Below are positions 1 through 11,837 of a stretch of 64,000 nucleotides of DNA, piece after piece. Below the pieces are notes generated by a model that was not told the origin of the DNA, did not search any database, and saw nothing but the letters and a program-made list of their open reading frames with translations. The DNA is taken from contig CM034244.1 of the NCBI GenBank assembly GCA_019916065.1, forward strand, positions 31,155,933 through 31,219,932, in the 5' to 3' direction. Source of the stretch: Vitellaria paradoxa. Lineage: Eukaryota; Streptophyta; Magnoliopsida; Ericales; Sapotaceae. Numbering within the stretch: position 1 is the stretch's first letter; each line of letters opens with the position of its first letter. A program made the position numbers and the translations under genes.

Positions 1-3000
1 ACCTTGTGCATTATCCTCTATCTGTCTAATTAGAGAACGAGAAGGCTGACAAATGAGCTCCGAAGCACAAGATGAGATGCTTTGTTCAGCAACACAAGAA
101 ACAGAGTTTTTCCCCTTATAACTCCTAGATGGATCGGTGGAAATAGATTTTCCAAGACATACTGGTACCCCAAGCTTTGGAGCAGGTTCTTTTGATATGT
201 AATTATCAGACAACAGAGCACCATGAACATGTCCCAGCTGGAGAATCAAACTCTTCACATCATTCACAAATGGCATATTCTCTGTAATCTGTGGAAGCAG
301 AGATGGCCATTTTTTTAGAGAACTTGAAGCAATGATGAAAAATTAATGAACTTATTTATCATATTGACCAACTCGAGAATGCATTTTATCATATTCTCTG
401 TTAGAAGTGAAGATCAGATATGGAATAATGGAAAACGATTAAAAATGGCAGACTTCTTAACTCCACACTACTACTGTTCATCAATTATTGCAAATCTATA
501 TTTTTAAATGGGGAGTTTTAACTCCATTCACCCAACCCATATTTTTCCTTTCTTAAAAACTCAAGGGGAGGGAGGAGCAAGCTAATATTAAGACAAATTG
601 CATACTTATTCCACTCTATTTCAGCATCATAATAAACAATGTCATCTAAGCACAAATTCAAAATTTTGGTAATCATGTATAGCTATGTAAGACAAGAAAC
701 ACATGATTTGTTAAACCACATGTAACAGGCATAACATGAGTTCTTGAAAGTACTAATGTATTAGAATAATTGAACAAAAGGACTTCTATTGCCACCCCCC
801 CCCCCAAAAAAAATATATATATATATATGTGAAGAAGAAATAAATGACTTACGGCCAAGGATGAACCAAGTTGAACAACACCATGAGTAAGCACAGGGAT
901 TACTGCAACAGTCTGCAAACAAACATAACTTCAGTAAGGACCAGTAAAATAGAAAGCTTAACGGACAACTTGGCAGCTATATACCTTCATGCCAGATGAA
1001 AATTGTTGGGACAACTCGTTTTGAACCTGAAAGCAGCCATCAAAGCTGGTCATATTAAGTACAGATTCCAGGAGCAATCTTTTTAAAAATCCTCTAGCCT
1101 TTCACAAAAGATTAACACCACACAAGAAATTTCTACACAAAATGCATTTTTGCATTAGTCTCCATCATCATTCCGCTTACCACTTCAAAAGTGAAACAGC
1201 TATATTAACTTGGAACAACCAAAAATAAATTAATAATGAAATAAATAAAAGACACTAAATGATGAAGCAACTAAATCTAGTACATTTCAATAATCTAGGA
1301 AACACAAACTCACCATCAAATGTGTCATTTGCAAGTCAAGCTTTTTCAGTGTTGAATTTATTTTTTTAATTTCTATTGTTTGAATCAGCCTCTTTGCTTA
1401 TAAAGGGAAGGCTGCCTACACAGCTTGGGCATGTCACAGACTTGTTTTGGATGCAAAAGGGTCATTTGAAATACAATTAATTATCATTTGGATGGAATGT
1501 AATCATTATGTGAATTATCTTTTGACTTTTAAGCTATGACATACACAATTTTTAATTTTAGCAAGTGTTACATTGTATTACTTTTATTGTATTTGAATAA
1601 AGTATTAATATAAAGACATAAAAATATATATTTTGCCGAGTCCTCGCCCTGCTGTGTCTTGTAATTTTCAAAATCACTAAGTCTGCACATCTGTCTCGCT
1701 GCCCCTAGTCAATGTCCATGGCTCGTAAGTTCAGTTTTTCCCAAAAACATCCATTTTCAACTCTTGAACTTAAGTAGGTACCATTTGACAGCAAAATGGC
1801 ACAGGCAAGCATCGTCAAGGTATGTATGGCATCTTCGTTAAGCTGTGCATATCTTAGAGTAATATGATCTAGCACCTTGTAGGACTATTCATTCTGTGAT
1901 TTACCTCTGGTGGATGGGTTTCTCTACAATAGTTCTCTGAAAGAATCCACATATGGTCACCAGCAAAAGCAGCCCTCCCAACTAGTCTGGAAAACGAAAA
2001 ATGTAAATAAAAATCATTATCCAAGAGATCTTAGGTTTTGTGGTTGAACGCACAATGAAAGCTATAAAAAAGTAACAAAGCTAAATGCAGAATAGAAAAA
2101 CAATGGAACCTAATCATACCCTTCTCCTACAATATTAACCTGGTTACCCATCATCATTTTGTTTATAAGTGAACCAACTTTGTCCTCTGCTTGAACACTA
2201 ATCTGAGAAGTTCGACTTCCAGGAGAAACCAAACATGCTTCCCACTCTTCAAAAGAAATTTCCGAGCTCGCCATTCGAGGAATGTGCGGGAGAGCAGAAC
2301 ATGGTGTAGGCTCATGATAGCATTCTTCCCAAATTAAAAGCCTGACAAATCAAAACCATTTATTTAAAATTCAATTCAAAGTACACACTGCTATGCAACG
2401 AATAATCAAACAAAATTTGACAATCACTTGCAGAAATCAACAGATCATTCTTCTACTTCATTTATGGGGAAATTAAAGAAAAGTTAGCCCTTGCTAGAAA
2501 CAAACAACAAAATAAGGACACGCATAAGAGCAAAGACGGATTATAAATCACAAGATATATAGGTAGGTGCAGGGTATGGCAGAAAAGAGTTGGTCAAGAC
2601 TAAGACAAACCTACTTTTTTTTTTCACTATGATTCTGCAGGACAAAGTAGAACCAACCAGACATAAGACTCCAAAAACAGGAAATAAAAGATTTCAGATT
2701 ACAATGCAAAGGGAGACAACAATACCCAATAAAGCTGTCAAACCATATATTACAAACATATCAATCTCAGAAACCCCATCCCTTAACTAAGACCAATGGT
2801 AGTAAAAACCTACATTCTTAACCACAAACTACCCTGTTTGTTTAGAAAGAAAACATATGAGGTGAAAGGAGCCTAATACAAACAAGATGCTTAGTTGATT
2901 CAGTGCATGGGGAGCCTATTAAAACAAAGACTATTTGGCCCCATACATTACCCTCTTTTTTTTTTTTTTTTGGTTTCCTCCTGTTTTCCTCCATTTTCCC

Positions 3001-3360
3001 AGTAACCAAACAGAAGTATGCACAAAATTCTAAAATGAAAGATTGGTGCAAATGGACAAAATAGGCAGCAAAAGCAACACAAAGAAATTTCATTGTCTCC
3101 CCACTTTCGCCGAATGATTAAGCAACCAAACAGAGATGAACAAAAAGTCAATACAAGTTACAGATCAAATTACTTTTTTTTTCCTCCACTTTCTCAGCAA
3201 TCAAACAGATATTCACATAAAGTTGTAAACTTTATAGATCAGCAAATCTTGAGAGTGAAACATACTTAGGGTTTTGGAAACTGATCTTCCAGAAGACGGC
3301 GTAAGACCACTGATTGACACCACAGAGTGTCTTCAACACTTCTTTCAATGGATACCCCAT
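1..3360 (-). CDS. LHW-like: LONESOME HIGHWAY-like bHLH transcription factor, N-terminal exons (partial)
   Basis: Six minus-strand exons join in frame: 3266-3360, 2120-2341, 1905-1986, 985-1026, 853-912 and 1-288, the last open at the window edge. Each junction has GT and AG borders, and the phases agree. The start at 3360 reads MGYPLKEVLKTLCGVNQWSY; then come FWKISFQNPKLLIWEECY, GEGLVGRAAFAGDHMWIL, TVAVIPVLTHGVVQLGSS and FVNDVKSLILQLG. These are the hallmarks of the MYC-like N-terminal domain (bHLH-MYC_N) of the LHW/bHLH155 family. WEECY points to the LHW branch rather than the EMB1444 branch. About 263 residues are present; the C-terminal bHLH and dimerisation region lies off the left edge. 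Known for the family: a nuclear regulator that dimerises with TMO5-type bHLH proteins to drive vascular cell divisions and cytokinin synthesis. Intron 1 is 924 bp and intron 3 is 878 bp. No stop or frameshift is seen, so I take it to be a functional gene. Confidence 0.9.
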
Positions 3361-3494
3361 AGCCCAAACTCAAACGAAACAGTCAATTGATATAAAGAGA
3401 GAAAGATATATATATATATATAGACAGACGCAGAGGCAGTTATAAAGCTCCGTGCCGGAGACGGTGGATTTCCCGGCGACCCGGCTAGTCGCGC

Positions 3495-3602
3495 CTAACT
3501 TCCACGGCACGACCCCCGGCCTGCCTGTTTGGTCCTCAGACCCCCACTCCTCTTTCTCTCCGGATCCAAGTTCCCTGAAATTATGATCTTCCAGCAACCC
3601 AT
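3495..3602 (-). CDS. Upstream ORF of 35 codons in the LHW-like leader
   Basis: An ATG at 3602 opens a 35-codon frame ending at TAG (3497-3495), 134 nt before the main ATG; it begins MGCWKIIISGNLDPERKR. No other ATG lies between it and the main start, so a scanning ribosome would have to bypass it or reinitiate. Conserved-peptide upstream ORFs are known in several plant bHLH genes; I recall one catalogued for the LHW relative bHLH155 of Arabidopsis. Whether this peptide belongs to that class is inference and needs orthologue comparison. It is unusually well formed (basic C-terminal half, no low complexity) for a chance frame. Confidence 0.5.
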   Translation of the reverse strand: MGCWKIIISGNLDPERKRSGGLRTKQAGRGSCRGS

Positions 3603-3680
3603 TCTAGAGAGAGGTACAGAGAGAAAAAAGAAAGGTCTTTTGCAGAGAGAGAAATTGGGAACACCGACTTGTTGAGGAAC

Positions 3681-3731
3681 CTACACTATGCCAGAAGCTA
3701 TGAGCTCGTAGTTGGCCATGACTTTCTCCAT
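3681..3731 (-). CDS. Short upstream ORF of 16 codons
   Basis: ATG at 3731 reads MEKVMANYELIASGIV and stops at TAG (3683-3681), with a second in-frame ATG at 3719. It lies in the leader only if transcription starts upstream of 3731, which is uncertain. It could have a role in translation control together with the 35-codon frame, or be chance. Confidence 0.3.
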   Translation of the reverse strand: MEKVMANYELIASGIV

Positions 3732-4034
3732 TTTCAGCTCAAATATGGAGCTATACAAATATATATGTATGTATGTATATATGAGTGGAGAAACGGAGAG
3801 ATGGGTTGTAACAGTTTCTGGGTTCTCTGTGACTCTCTAAGTGTCTGTGCGTATTTGCGTCCCTGTGTGTCTGGCACTGATATAGAGCGCTGGTGGGTGA
3901 GTCGCCTTCACTTGCCTCTTTCTCTCTCTTTCCCTTTTTCCCTTCCTAATGGATTGTGCTAAAATGCGCCAACATTAATAAACTAAAAAGTTAGCTCGCT
4001 GCTAAAAAAACAAAGCTGAAAATTTAATTTTTTT

Positions 4035-4370
4035 CAGTAGCATTTACCTTGTATTTTTTTATTTTTTATTTTTATTTTTCATTTTATATTGTATGTGTTT
4101 TATGTTTTCAAAATCTCAAAATAAAAAAATAAAAAACATATTTTGTTTAATATTTTTTGTTTTAATTTTGATATTTTTCTTATTTGAAGTTGAAAACGTT
4201 TAAAACAATTTATTATTATTTTACATTTAATATATAAACTCATTTTTTTTTAAAGCAGATTTTGAAAATATAAGTTACTAAATATGTTTTGAATTATTTT
4301 TTTATTTTAAAAAATATAAAATAAAAAATGAACTCAAAATAGATATGTTATACCTTAATTTTTCAATAAC
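4035..4370. repeat. AT-rich MITE-like repeat, family B copy 1
   Basis: This block resembles, in part as reverse complement, the blocks at 35206-35532 and 56772-57084. Shared features are TTTTCAAAATCTCAAAATAA-like stretches, TTTTGAAAATATAAGTTACT and poly-T/ATTTTT runs at the ends. No target duplication is clear here. Three diverged copies in one window point to a dispersed non-autonomous element. Confidence 0.4.
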
Positions 4371-4408
4371 TGGCTAAAAAAATGTTCTACTTGCCAAACT
4401 CAAACTAA

Positions 4409-4914
4409 GGGTGTGTTTGGAGTGATAAAAAGTAAGATAAAATGTGATTTGGAGAAATTTTTTGCGTTTGATGCACACAATTCAAACCGTATTTTTTGGA
4501 GATGAACAGTAAAATTCTGTTCCGACAAATTGAATTTCCGTTTGGACGAATTCAAAATTTTGAGCAGTCATGACTTCTTTGCAGTATAATCCGTCCAAAC
4601 AGATTGTAGAAACCGTTTGGATGGAAGTTGACCGCGCTAATCTGTAGAAACAGTTTCTACAATCTATTGGAACAGTTTCTACGAACCCACAAAAAATAAT
4701 TAAAGTGCATGTCATTTGGTAACTTGGGAGTTCAGGGTGAAAATGATAAAAAAATTTTTGCTATTTAATTAATTGAATTTTAGTTATCGACTTTTTTTTT
4801 TAAGGTATTGAACTTTTTTTAAATTTTGAGAAGGTAAGAATGTGTAAAAATATAATAGAGATTTTTAAAAATTTTCAAAGATTTTCACCAAATTTTTATG
4901 CACCAAACGCACCC
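4409..4914 (+). mobile_element. Tourist/PIF-Harbinger-like MITE, family A (long form)
   Basis: A 506-bp element opens with GGGTGTGTTTGGAGTG and closes with the inverted CACCAAACGCACCC. It is flanked by exact TAA copies (4406-4408 and 4915-4917), the target duplication of PIF/Harbinger MITEs. Inside are the family marks AAAGTAAGATAAAATG near the left end, a GATGAACAGTAAAATTCTG block, several TTTCTACAATC/CCGTTTGGA motifs, and an ATAGAGATTTTTAAAAATTTTC-type right end. The same long form recurs at 52726-53214 and 60771-61307. No coding capacity. Confidence 0.75.
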
Positions 4915-4917
4915 TAA

Positions 4918-6368
4918 GCCTTGGTTTTACGCAGGATTTACAGTTGTGCCACTGGTTGATCTTCCCGGTTTGGGGGGTTTTTTCTGTTTTTCGGATATAT
5001 TTGGTCTCTTTAGTTACGTGACATTTGAGCTTTCCGATTCTTAAAAAAAATAAATTTAAAAATTTTAATGTTGGAGGTGACCTGGTTAAAATCAGATAGT
5101 TCATAATAAAAATAAGAGTAAAGTATAAAAATCACCTCTACAATTTATTCTCAGTGTCAATCCCTTATGTTTCAATTATAATAGTCAAATTTCTAAACTT
5201 TTGATTAAGCAGTAAAGCAATTCGATCATTCTATTAACTGGATATTTCATAGAATCCTTAGACTATAGGTAAAAAGGTAATTTTGCATGATAATATACAA
5301 AAATCACCTCTACAATTTACTTTTGGTGTCATTTAATTACTCACGTTTTAATTGTAACAGTCAAATCCTTACATTTTTTGTGTATGTTTAAAAATATATT
5401 TTATTAAATTATTTTTAATAAATAATCTAATTTGAAAAATATTTTGTTAAATTACATAACATATTTTAATTTGAAATACATTTTATTAAATTATTTTTAA
5501 TAAATAATATAATTAAAGTATATTTAATATATTTTCTTTTTATTGGATTAAATTATTTTCAATCAATAATATAATTAAATTAATATTTAATTTTGTTTAA
5601 TTAATATGAAATATATTTTATATTTATAGGTTTTATGTAGGGAAAAATATCTTGAAATACTAAAATAAATTTTATTTTCGTTTATATTTTTTTATCAATT
5701 ATATAAAACTAAATATTAATTAATTTTATAAACTAATCAAATAAAAAATAACTTATTTCATTTCAATTTATCTACAAACTTTTGTTATTTTCTTTATCAT
5801 CTTGATATCTATTTATTTATTTTTATAATTCTTTCATAAATTATTAATTTTAACATTTAATAAACTTACATTTTATTTCATTATATTATTTTTAAAATAT
5901 ATTTTTAGATTATGAGAATTGAAAGGATTATATAGAACCTTGCTAAATGACTTGAGAATATGATAAGTTAAAATAACAAAAATTTATAAATAAAATAAAT
6001 GAAAGAAATTAATTTCTTATTGATCAAATTAAAAATATTTTAATCATTAAAAATAATTTTTTTATTCTCTTGTAGGTTTAAAGATGTGTGTTCAAATTTT
6101 TAAATATTTTTTTTATGAAGGCAATTATGTTATTCCAAATTAGATATAAGAATAGGTAGTCAAAAAAGTTAGTTTTATAATTTCATTTAATGAAAAAGGT
6201 AGAGTGTAGTGCAAGGGGCTATTTATGAAATGCAAATAGACTCTCCCTTAAATTTATCTCTATAATACTTTACGCTTAATCCAAACACTCTCTCACCTTT
6301 ATAACTTTTCAAACTTCTTCCCTTCACATTAAACACACAAAAATAATACTATGTTAATTTACGTTTTT
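4918..6368. other. AT-rich intergenic DNA with a direct repeat
   Basis: No gene is seen. A diverged direct repeat of about 74 bp starts AAAATCACCTCTACAATTTA at 5127 and again at 5299 (spacing 172 bp). From about 5385 the DNA becomes a very AT-rich repeat (separate entry). The remainder to 6368 is low-complexity. Confidence 0.6.
5385..5905. repeat. AT-rich dispersed repeat, copy 1
   Basis: Reiterated AAATATATTTTATTAAATTA / TTTTTAATAAATAATATAAT motifs match those at 32090-32590 and, inverted, at 36640-37200. At 36518-37418 they form the body of a MITE-like element, so this block is likely a truncated or boundary-less copy. No ORF. Confidence 0.4.
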
Positions 6369-7300
6369 ATTGGATTGGGGGCCTAAATTACCCTTAAAAT
6401 TTAGGGACTTAAATCCCAACCCTTCAACTAATATAGAGTTTATCTAACCTTTCAGTTTAAAATTATAATTTTTTACTTTTTAAAAGGACAAACCAATTAA
6501 TAATAAAAAAGAGAAAACATCAAATAAGAAAGACAAAATTTTAAATAACAAAAGACAAAGAAGTAAAGACAAAGGTTAAAACACTACCATGGAAATATCT
6601 TTGAATTCATTGAAAGATTCAGATAATCAAGCGAAGATCAAGGTACACTGAAAGATGATGATAATAAATATCTCTTAGATAATTTATTGAAAATATGTAA
6701 ACTAGAATCTATCCATTGGATACGGATACGAATATAAAAAATAATTAAAATGCTACAATTCATAGGATACAAGAGGAGTAAACAATGGAAGGTTATAAGA
6801 AGAAATAATGGAAATAGTATATATTGCAATCCCCAATGGATGCAAGAAATGGAAGGTTATAAGAAGAAACAATGGAAATAGTGTATACTGAATCCCTAAT
6901 GGTTGCAAGAGGTCAAGATTGGAAACTAACATATATTCAATTAATTTTCAATGAATTCATATATCTTCAATACATTGTCTTATTTTCAATGGATTTAGAG
7001 ATATCTTCAATGGATTATCTTCATTTTTAGTGGATTATCTATCTTCAATGGATTAAGAGGATTATATTATCATCAATGGATTCAGAGGATTATCTTTAGA
7101 AGCAATTTTAACCTTTTTCTTTCCTCCTTTTTCTTTTCTCATTTAAAAGATTCTCTTTTCTCATTTAATGTTTTCTCTTTTTCAATTATTGATTAATTTA
7201 CCCTTTAAAAATGTGAAAAATCGTAATTTTAAAGATCAATAATTAAAGGGTTGAGATTTAACTTTAAATCCTTGTTTATCCCTCTAAACCCCAAATCAAT
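6369..7300. mobile_element. Long-inverted-repeat element (Mutator-like or foldback type)
   Basis: The first ~190 bp and the last ~190 bp are diverged inverted copies. The left arm has TTAAATCCCAACCCTT (about 6410) then AAAAGAGAAAACATCAAATA (about 6510). The right arm, reverse-complemented, has TTAAATCTCAACCCTT and AAAGAGAAAACATTAAATG. The outer parts also pair (TTGGATTGGGG against TTGATTTGGGG). Termini and target duplication are not exact, so superfamily is uncertain. The core holds a two-copy tandem repeat and short reiterations of TTCAATGGATT. No transposase. Confidence 0.5.
6781..6910 (+). repeat. Two-copy tandem repeat (~63-66 bp) and ATGGATT reiterations
   Basis: AATGGAAGGTTATAAGAAGA occurs in two adjacent copies, at about 6784 and 6848, each running to a TGCAATCCC/TGAATCCC plus TTGCAAG ending. 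Downstream to 7110, CAATGGATT recurs every 20-45 bp. The repeats are in the core of the long-inverted-repeat element. Confidence 0.6.
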
Positions 7301-9211
7301 AGGGGGCTAACCGTGGCCTGACAAGTCATCGGAAATGTTAATACCCACCATCAGGCATGATCTAATATTGACCTAACATGTAGTAAGTTATATATAATGC
7401 CGACACAAAGAAGTGACTCGAAGAACAAAATGTTGGCCTCAACACAATTTAACAAGATTGGTTTCTAGGGAAGAGGAGGGAAATAATGGAAAATATCGAC
7501 CAGAGAAGGGAAAAAGAATTTTGTCTCCTAGAGCATGACAAGCCCTAAAATAATGTCGGCCAAATCAACTCACACCAAGATCAATATATTAAGGATGGTG
7601 GACCAAGATAAACAATATCAGCCGAAATAGAAGAATGACCAAGGAAGAAGAAAGTATGGCCAATTAGAAGTTGACAATCAGTTACGAATTGAACAACAAC
7701 TAAAGAACGGTTAAGATAATCACCGCAATTCGACAATTTCAGGACGATTATCACACGACATCACATTGTGAGAATGTGCGGAGGATCGTGGGAAATGGAA
7801 GTTACTCTTGGGCCTCTCGATGTATAAATAAGAGGTCCAAAGAAGAAAATGGGATTCCAAAACCACCACTTAGGATTTTGGTTATTTTTCCTTTTCATTT
7901 AATCTTTTTTCTCTTCATTGCTATATTTCTTCTCTTCTTCACTCCATTTCTTCTCTTTCTCACTGAATTTCCTCTTTTAGTTTTCGATGAGTCTATGTAT
8001 GTAAATATGGATTAATTAACATCTATATTTCCATTTGTGTTGACCATTTATGCACATCTCTTGTTGGGAGTATTCTCATGACAACATAAGGTAGAAAACA
8101 AGTAAGTTTAGTCATTTTCAAGTTATTGCATGGCATCTATGTTTCTTGCAAATATTAATTTAGTAATTACCTTATGTGTCCTGTAAATACAAGTCCTTCT
8201 CTTTAAGACAAAAAATCCTTTATTCTGGCACGCCCATGCACACACATTAAAATATAATACTTCTAAGCAAATCATGAAAGAACGTGCAATTAGTTGTACT
8301 CAATTTTTGAGCACAAACGACCCTTGAATTTAAAAAATAACTTCAAGCCCCTATCTGTTCTTACTCCCCCTTTTCTTTCAAATTATGTAACTTGAGAGTA
8401 TTTTCTCATGCACCAAATTTTAAATTATTTTGAAAAAATTAAAAATTGTAGAAACAAATTTTCACATGCAATGCGACTTTGAGCCCCTAAACCATCCTCG
8501 ATCCAATCCCTTGGAGGGTATATGTCCGATACTTCCGGGAACGACCAAGAAAACAGCATGGGGAGACCAAAATGTGCTAATTATTCACAACTGGCCTTGT
8601 GGTCCTACATTGGGGGCAGTGATTGGTTTGCCTCTTCCAAAGGCCCATTCACCATGAATGCCTTTTTAGGCAACATTCAAACATATTAAAGTACATTTAT
8701 TGTTTTTTTTTCAGGATACCTATGTCCCAAACTTTTAGTAGTGATTATTTTTGTTTTTTTTTTTTAATTTCAAATTCGCAAAGAAATGCATTTTTCCTTT
8801 TACATCTTTTAGTTTTTGTCTTTGTGCGTGGAAGAGAACGAAACTATTTCTCGTGGAGATGACAATTCTTCTATTGATATTGTTAATTAATCCCCACCCT
8901 GAGTTTCCATTCTTTTGTTGGCATTGCTAATTAGTACTCACCTTGAGTTTCCACGGCTAAGATAAAGTAAGAATGTACTCTAATTATTACTTAAAAATTC
9001 TCCCCATAAAAACATTTTTAGAAGGTATTCTTACTATTATTTATAAAATTCTCTCTCTATAAATACTCTTTGATATCTAAGTTTTGGTGCTAATTATTGA
9101 ATAATTTAATTTGTGTCTCTTTCGTTTCTAAAAATTAGTTTGTAAGATGAAATTTTTTCCCTCGTAACTTTCGCAACAATTCCTGTGGGAATTCCAACAT
9201 AAATAATTAAG
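7301..9211. other. Unassigned intergenic DNA, possibly an LTR relic
   Basis: No gene is recognised. Around 7770-7990 is an LTR-like string: a balanced-composition stretch, a TATA-like TGTATAAATAAGAGG near 7820, then a long pyrimidine tract. This resembles U3/R/U5 order in plant LTRs. I found no second copy, primer site or coding domains, so a solo or truncated LTR is a guess. The ORFs across it (for example 7776-8015) show no protein-like features. Confidence 0.3.
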
Positions 9212-9236
9212 TATATATATATATATATATATATAT
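9212..9236. repeat. (TA)n microsatellite
   Basis: Uninterrupted TA dinucleotides, about 12 units. Confidence 0.95.
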
Positions 9237-9635
9237 CATAGTATGACTCTGGTTGGCTGACATGCCAGGTCATTGTCATAACCTTTTTATTAATTTACTC
9301 ACTAATACTTGTGCCTAAAGCAATTAAACTGATACTTGGGTGTGAACTGCTGATTCTTCTGCTCTATATGTATGCATATATGCCCTCCTTCTCAATATTA
9401 AATATTATTAACACCCTATCGAAAACTAGAATTCCACATGGAATGCACAGTCCTATTATTAATTAATTCAACTTCATGTGCATATTCTCTAGCTAGGGTT
9501 GATGAGGTTTTCAGCCAACCCTCCAATAAGAGAGCTTCATTGGAATACTGAAAAAAAAAAGGAATGAAAATAAACAAGTAATACCATGATATTTTCTTTA
9601 TGATATATTGTAACACTTTTATAGTTGTGTGAGTA

Positions 9636-9639
<4 letters not shown>

Positions 9640-9669
<30 letters not shown>
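9640..9669. repeat. (TA)n microsatellite
   Basis: Uninterrupted TA dinucleotides, 15 units. Confidence 0.95.
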
Positions 9670-9673
<4 letters not shown>

Positions 9674-10884
9674 TAAATATACGTCTTCAAGGAAAGTCAT
9701 TCATCGACTTTCTAGTTGGGAAATTTTGATTTCATTAGAAAACCAACCAAGATACAATTTGAAATTCTGAAAATCTCGACAAACTACAATTTTTTTCAAT
9801 ATTTTTTCAACTTTCTTCGCAAAAAGTTGTCTAATTTTTCCAACTTTTACTTTCTTTAATTTTCTTTAGTTCAATTTTTATCAAATTTTTTCAATTTTTT
9901 TTTTCAACTTTCTCATATGACACATAGTATAATTGGATAAAAATTACGAAAAATTTTATTTTTTTTTTGGCACTCCAAACATCTTCTAAATCAATGGTTG
10001 TGATTGATAATAAATGAAATCATGTTTGTTTGTTTTTTTTTTTTTTTTAATTTAGGGTATTTAGTTCAACTTACGTGTATCAGAAGCTTTACAAAATATT
10101 CTACAAATTATGTATAACGAATAAACTCATAAAAATTTCATATTTATGTTCTAATCTCCAAAAAAAAAATAAAATAAATAAAATAAAATAAAAAATATTC
10201 ACTCTTGTTAAACTTAAATCTCCTATAAAAAAAAAAAAAGTTCCAAACTCCGGCCAAATGAATTATTTAAAGTCGCCTGATGCGCCTTGTTATTTTCCAA
10301 AGATGGTGAGTAGCGTCCTCACTGGATCAAATAAAGAACTTGAAAAGAAGGCATGGAAAGATGGAGCACTAGTCGCAGCCACATGAGTTGTGTCACCTTT
10401 TCTTTTCTTTTTTTTTTTTTTCGTGCTACCTACTTTTTATTACTCAATCCAGTCATGGCAATTTGTTGGGAAATGGGCAAAAGAATGCTATTCAAAGGCA
10501 CATATATATATACATATATATATGTATGTTATGAACGGATGTGTCCTAATTGTGATGTATTATGAGACCATATTAATTGTAAATTTGACAAAAATTATTA
10601 AAAATTGTCAATTTTTTTTAATCAAACAGGTATCCCATATATCAAAACTGTTTGGTTTATCAAAAAAAATAAAAAAAAAAATTTAATTTTACTAATTTTT
10701 TATAACTTAATATAATTTTCTTCACTTAACACTTTACTTTTTTCAACTTTTACTGATTATTTTTAATTATTTTTAATTTTTATATATTTTATTAAACACC
10801 CTACTAACCACTAAAACGGCATGTGTCAAAAATTAGTGCAAAGTTGAGATTTGTTTTTTTTTTTTAATTGCGAAACGGCACATT
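9670..10884. other. Low-complexity intergenic DNA
   Basis: T-rich and A-rich runs with no gene-like frame. A MITE-like end (CACTCCAAACATCTTC, near 9970) and a GTTTGGTTTATC stretch near 10650 suggest eroded MITEs, but I could not find paired ends. Confidence 0.4.
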
Positions 10885-10906
10885 CACTACTAGAAATTGG
10901 CTAATT
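10885..10906 (+). mobile_element. Orphan CACTA terminus
   Basis: CACTACTAGAAATTGG and the next bases are identical to the left end of the complete CACTA element at 55282. A near copy, CAGTACTAGAAATTG, follows at about 10963 after a TA tract. No matching right terminus or GCGACCGC subterminal repeats are nearby, so this is a broken end. Confidence 0.5.
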
Positions 10907-10924
10907 ATTACATATATATTTGAG

Positions 10925-10927
<3 letters not shown>

Positions 10928-10961
<34 letters not shown>
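10928..10961. repeat. (TA)n microsatellite
   Basis: About 17 TA units between two CACTA-terminus-like sequences. Confidence 0.95.
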
Positions 10962-10964
<3 letters not shown>

Positions 10965-11460
10965 GTACTAGAAATTGATTAATATATATATTATTTCTTG
11001 GTAGGCTTTAATTATTTTATATAAATATTTGAGCTGTTGACTGAGTTTCTACTCCTCACTGTCGGATAACTGAACCACATTTTTTGTTTTGTTTCTTGAA
11101 AAATTGCAGAACCACATGGTTTATGATATCCCAACAATACCTGAAAAATATGATGCTTGGAACTTTGGAGGCTTCAGAAAGCAATGTTCCTCTAATCCAT
11201 GTATAGATATAAGTATCCATGAGTTGATCCTTTTTACCTGCCTGCCAGGGGACAGTCTTTAGCCTGCACACTGTTCACAGACCTCGTTGGTCCTGACATA
11301 AAAACAATGGTACTGCTGCAAAATTTACTAATAAATTGGCTCAAGTTGTATTGCACGCAGAAGGTCAAGAATTTGTTAGGATTTTAATAATAAATGTTTA
11401 TTGAAAATTTTAAATTATGAGGCAGATGAATATTTTTAAGTTGCAATGTATATCCATTAA

Positions 11461-11822
11461 GTTGAGGATGGTAAGGTAGATGTGCGGGATTACAAGGAAA
11501 GATAGGATTGGGAACGAGGAGATTAGGGGCAAAGTAGGAATAGCACCGATTGAAGATAAAATGAGAGAAAACCGATTAAGATGATTTGACCATGTTAGAA
11601 GGCGTCCAACAGAGGCACTTGTTTGAAGGTATGAAAGTATGAAGATTGTTAGGAGTAGGAGAGGTAAAGGAAGACCCAAGAGAAGCTGGAAAGAAACCAT
11701 TAAACATGACATGATCTACCTAGATTTATCGGAGGACATGCCCTTAAACAGATCTAATTGGCGATGACAAATCCATATAGCCGACCGCACCTAGTGGGAA
11801 AAGGCTTGGTTTGGTTTGGTTT
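11461..11822 (+). mobile_element. 5'-truncated RTE LINE insertion
   Basis: Only the last ~360 bp of the RTE LINE is present, colinear with about 15560-15916 of the longer copy and ending in the same CCGACC-CACCTAGTGGGAAAAGG tail and GGTTTGGTTT run. It is bounded by exact 16-bp target duplications AATGTATATCCATTAA at 11445-11460 and 11823-11838. The encoded C-terminal reading frame is interrupted by stops. Perfect flanks suggest it is younger than its surroundings. It landed immediately beside the TAA flank of the MITE at 11838. Confidence 0.9.
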
Positions 11823-11837
11823 AATGTATATCCATTA

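Larger units (their letters stand above)
3361..3960 (-). promoter_or_regulatory. 5' leader and core promoter region of the LHW-like gene
   Basis: The 600 bp upstream of the main ATG is much less AT-rich than the DNA beyond 3960 and holds pyrimidine-rich CT stretches typical of plant leaders. It has two ATG upstream ORFs. A TATATC motif near 3880 and a TATATATTTG stretch near 3755-3765 (minus strand) are candidate TATA boxes. If the first is used, both upstream ORFs are transcribed; if the second, only the downstream one surely is. A short TA microsatellite (about 3407-3422) lies just before the main start. The transcription start is inferred, not seen. Confidence 0.5.

Noticed and set aside
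3370..3597. 75-codon minus-strand frame over the LHW-like leader
   Set aside because: It has no ATG start (begins TTG) and runs into a TA microsatellite; the ATG frame at 3495-3602 in another phase is the better upstream ORF.
7776..8015. 79-codon frame
   Set aside because: It crosses a TATA-like and pyrimidine-rich stretch; composition is low-complexity FFLF runs and no domain is seen.
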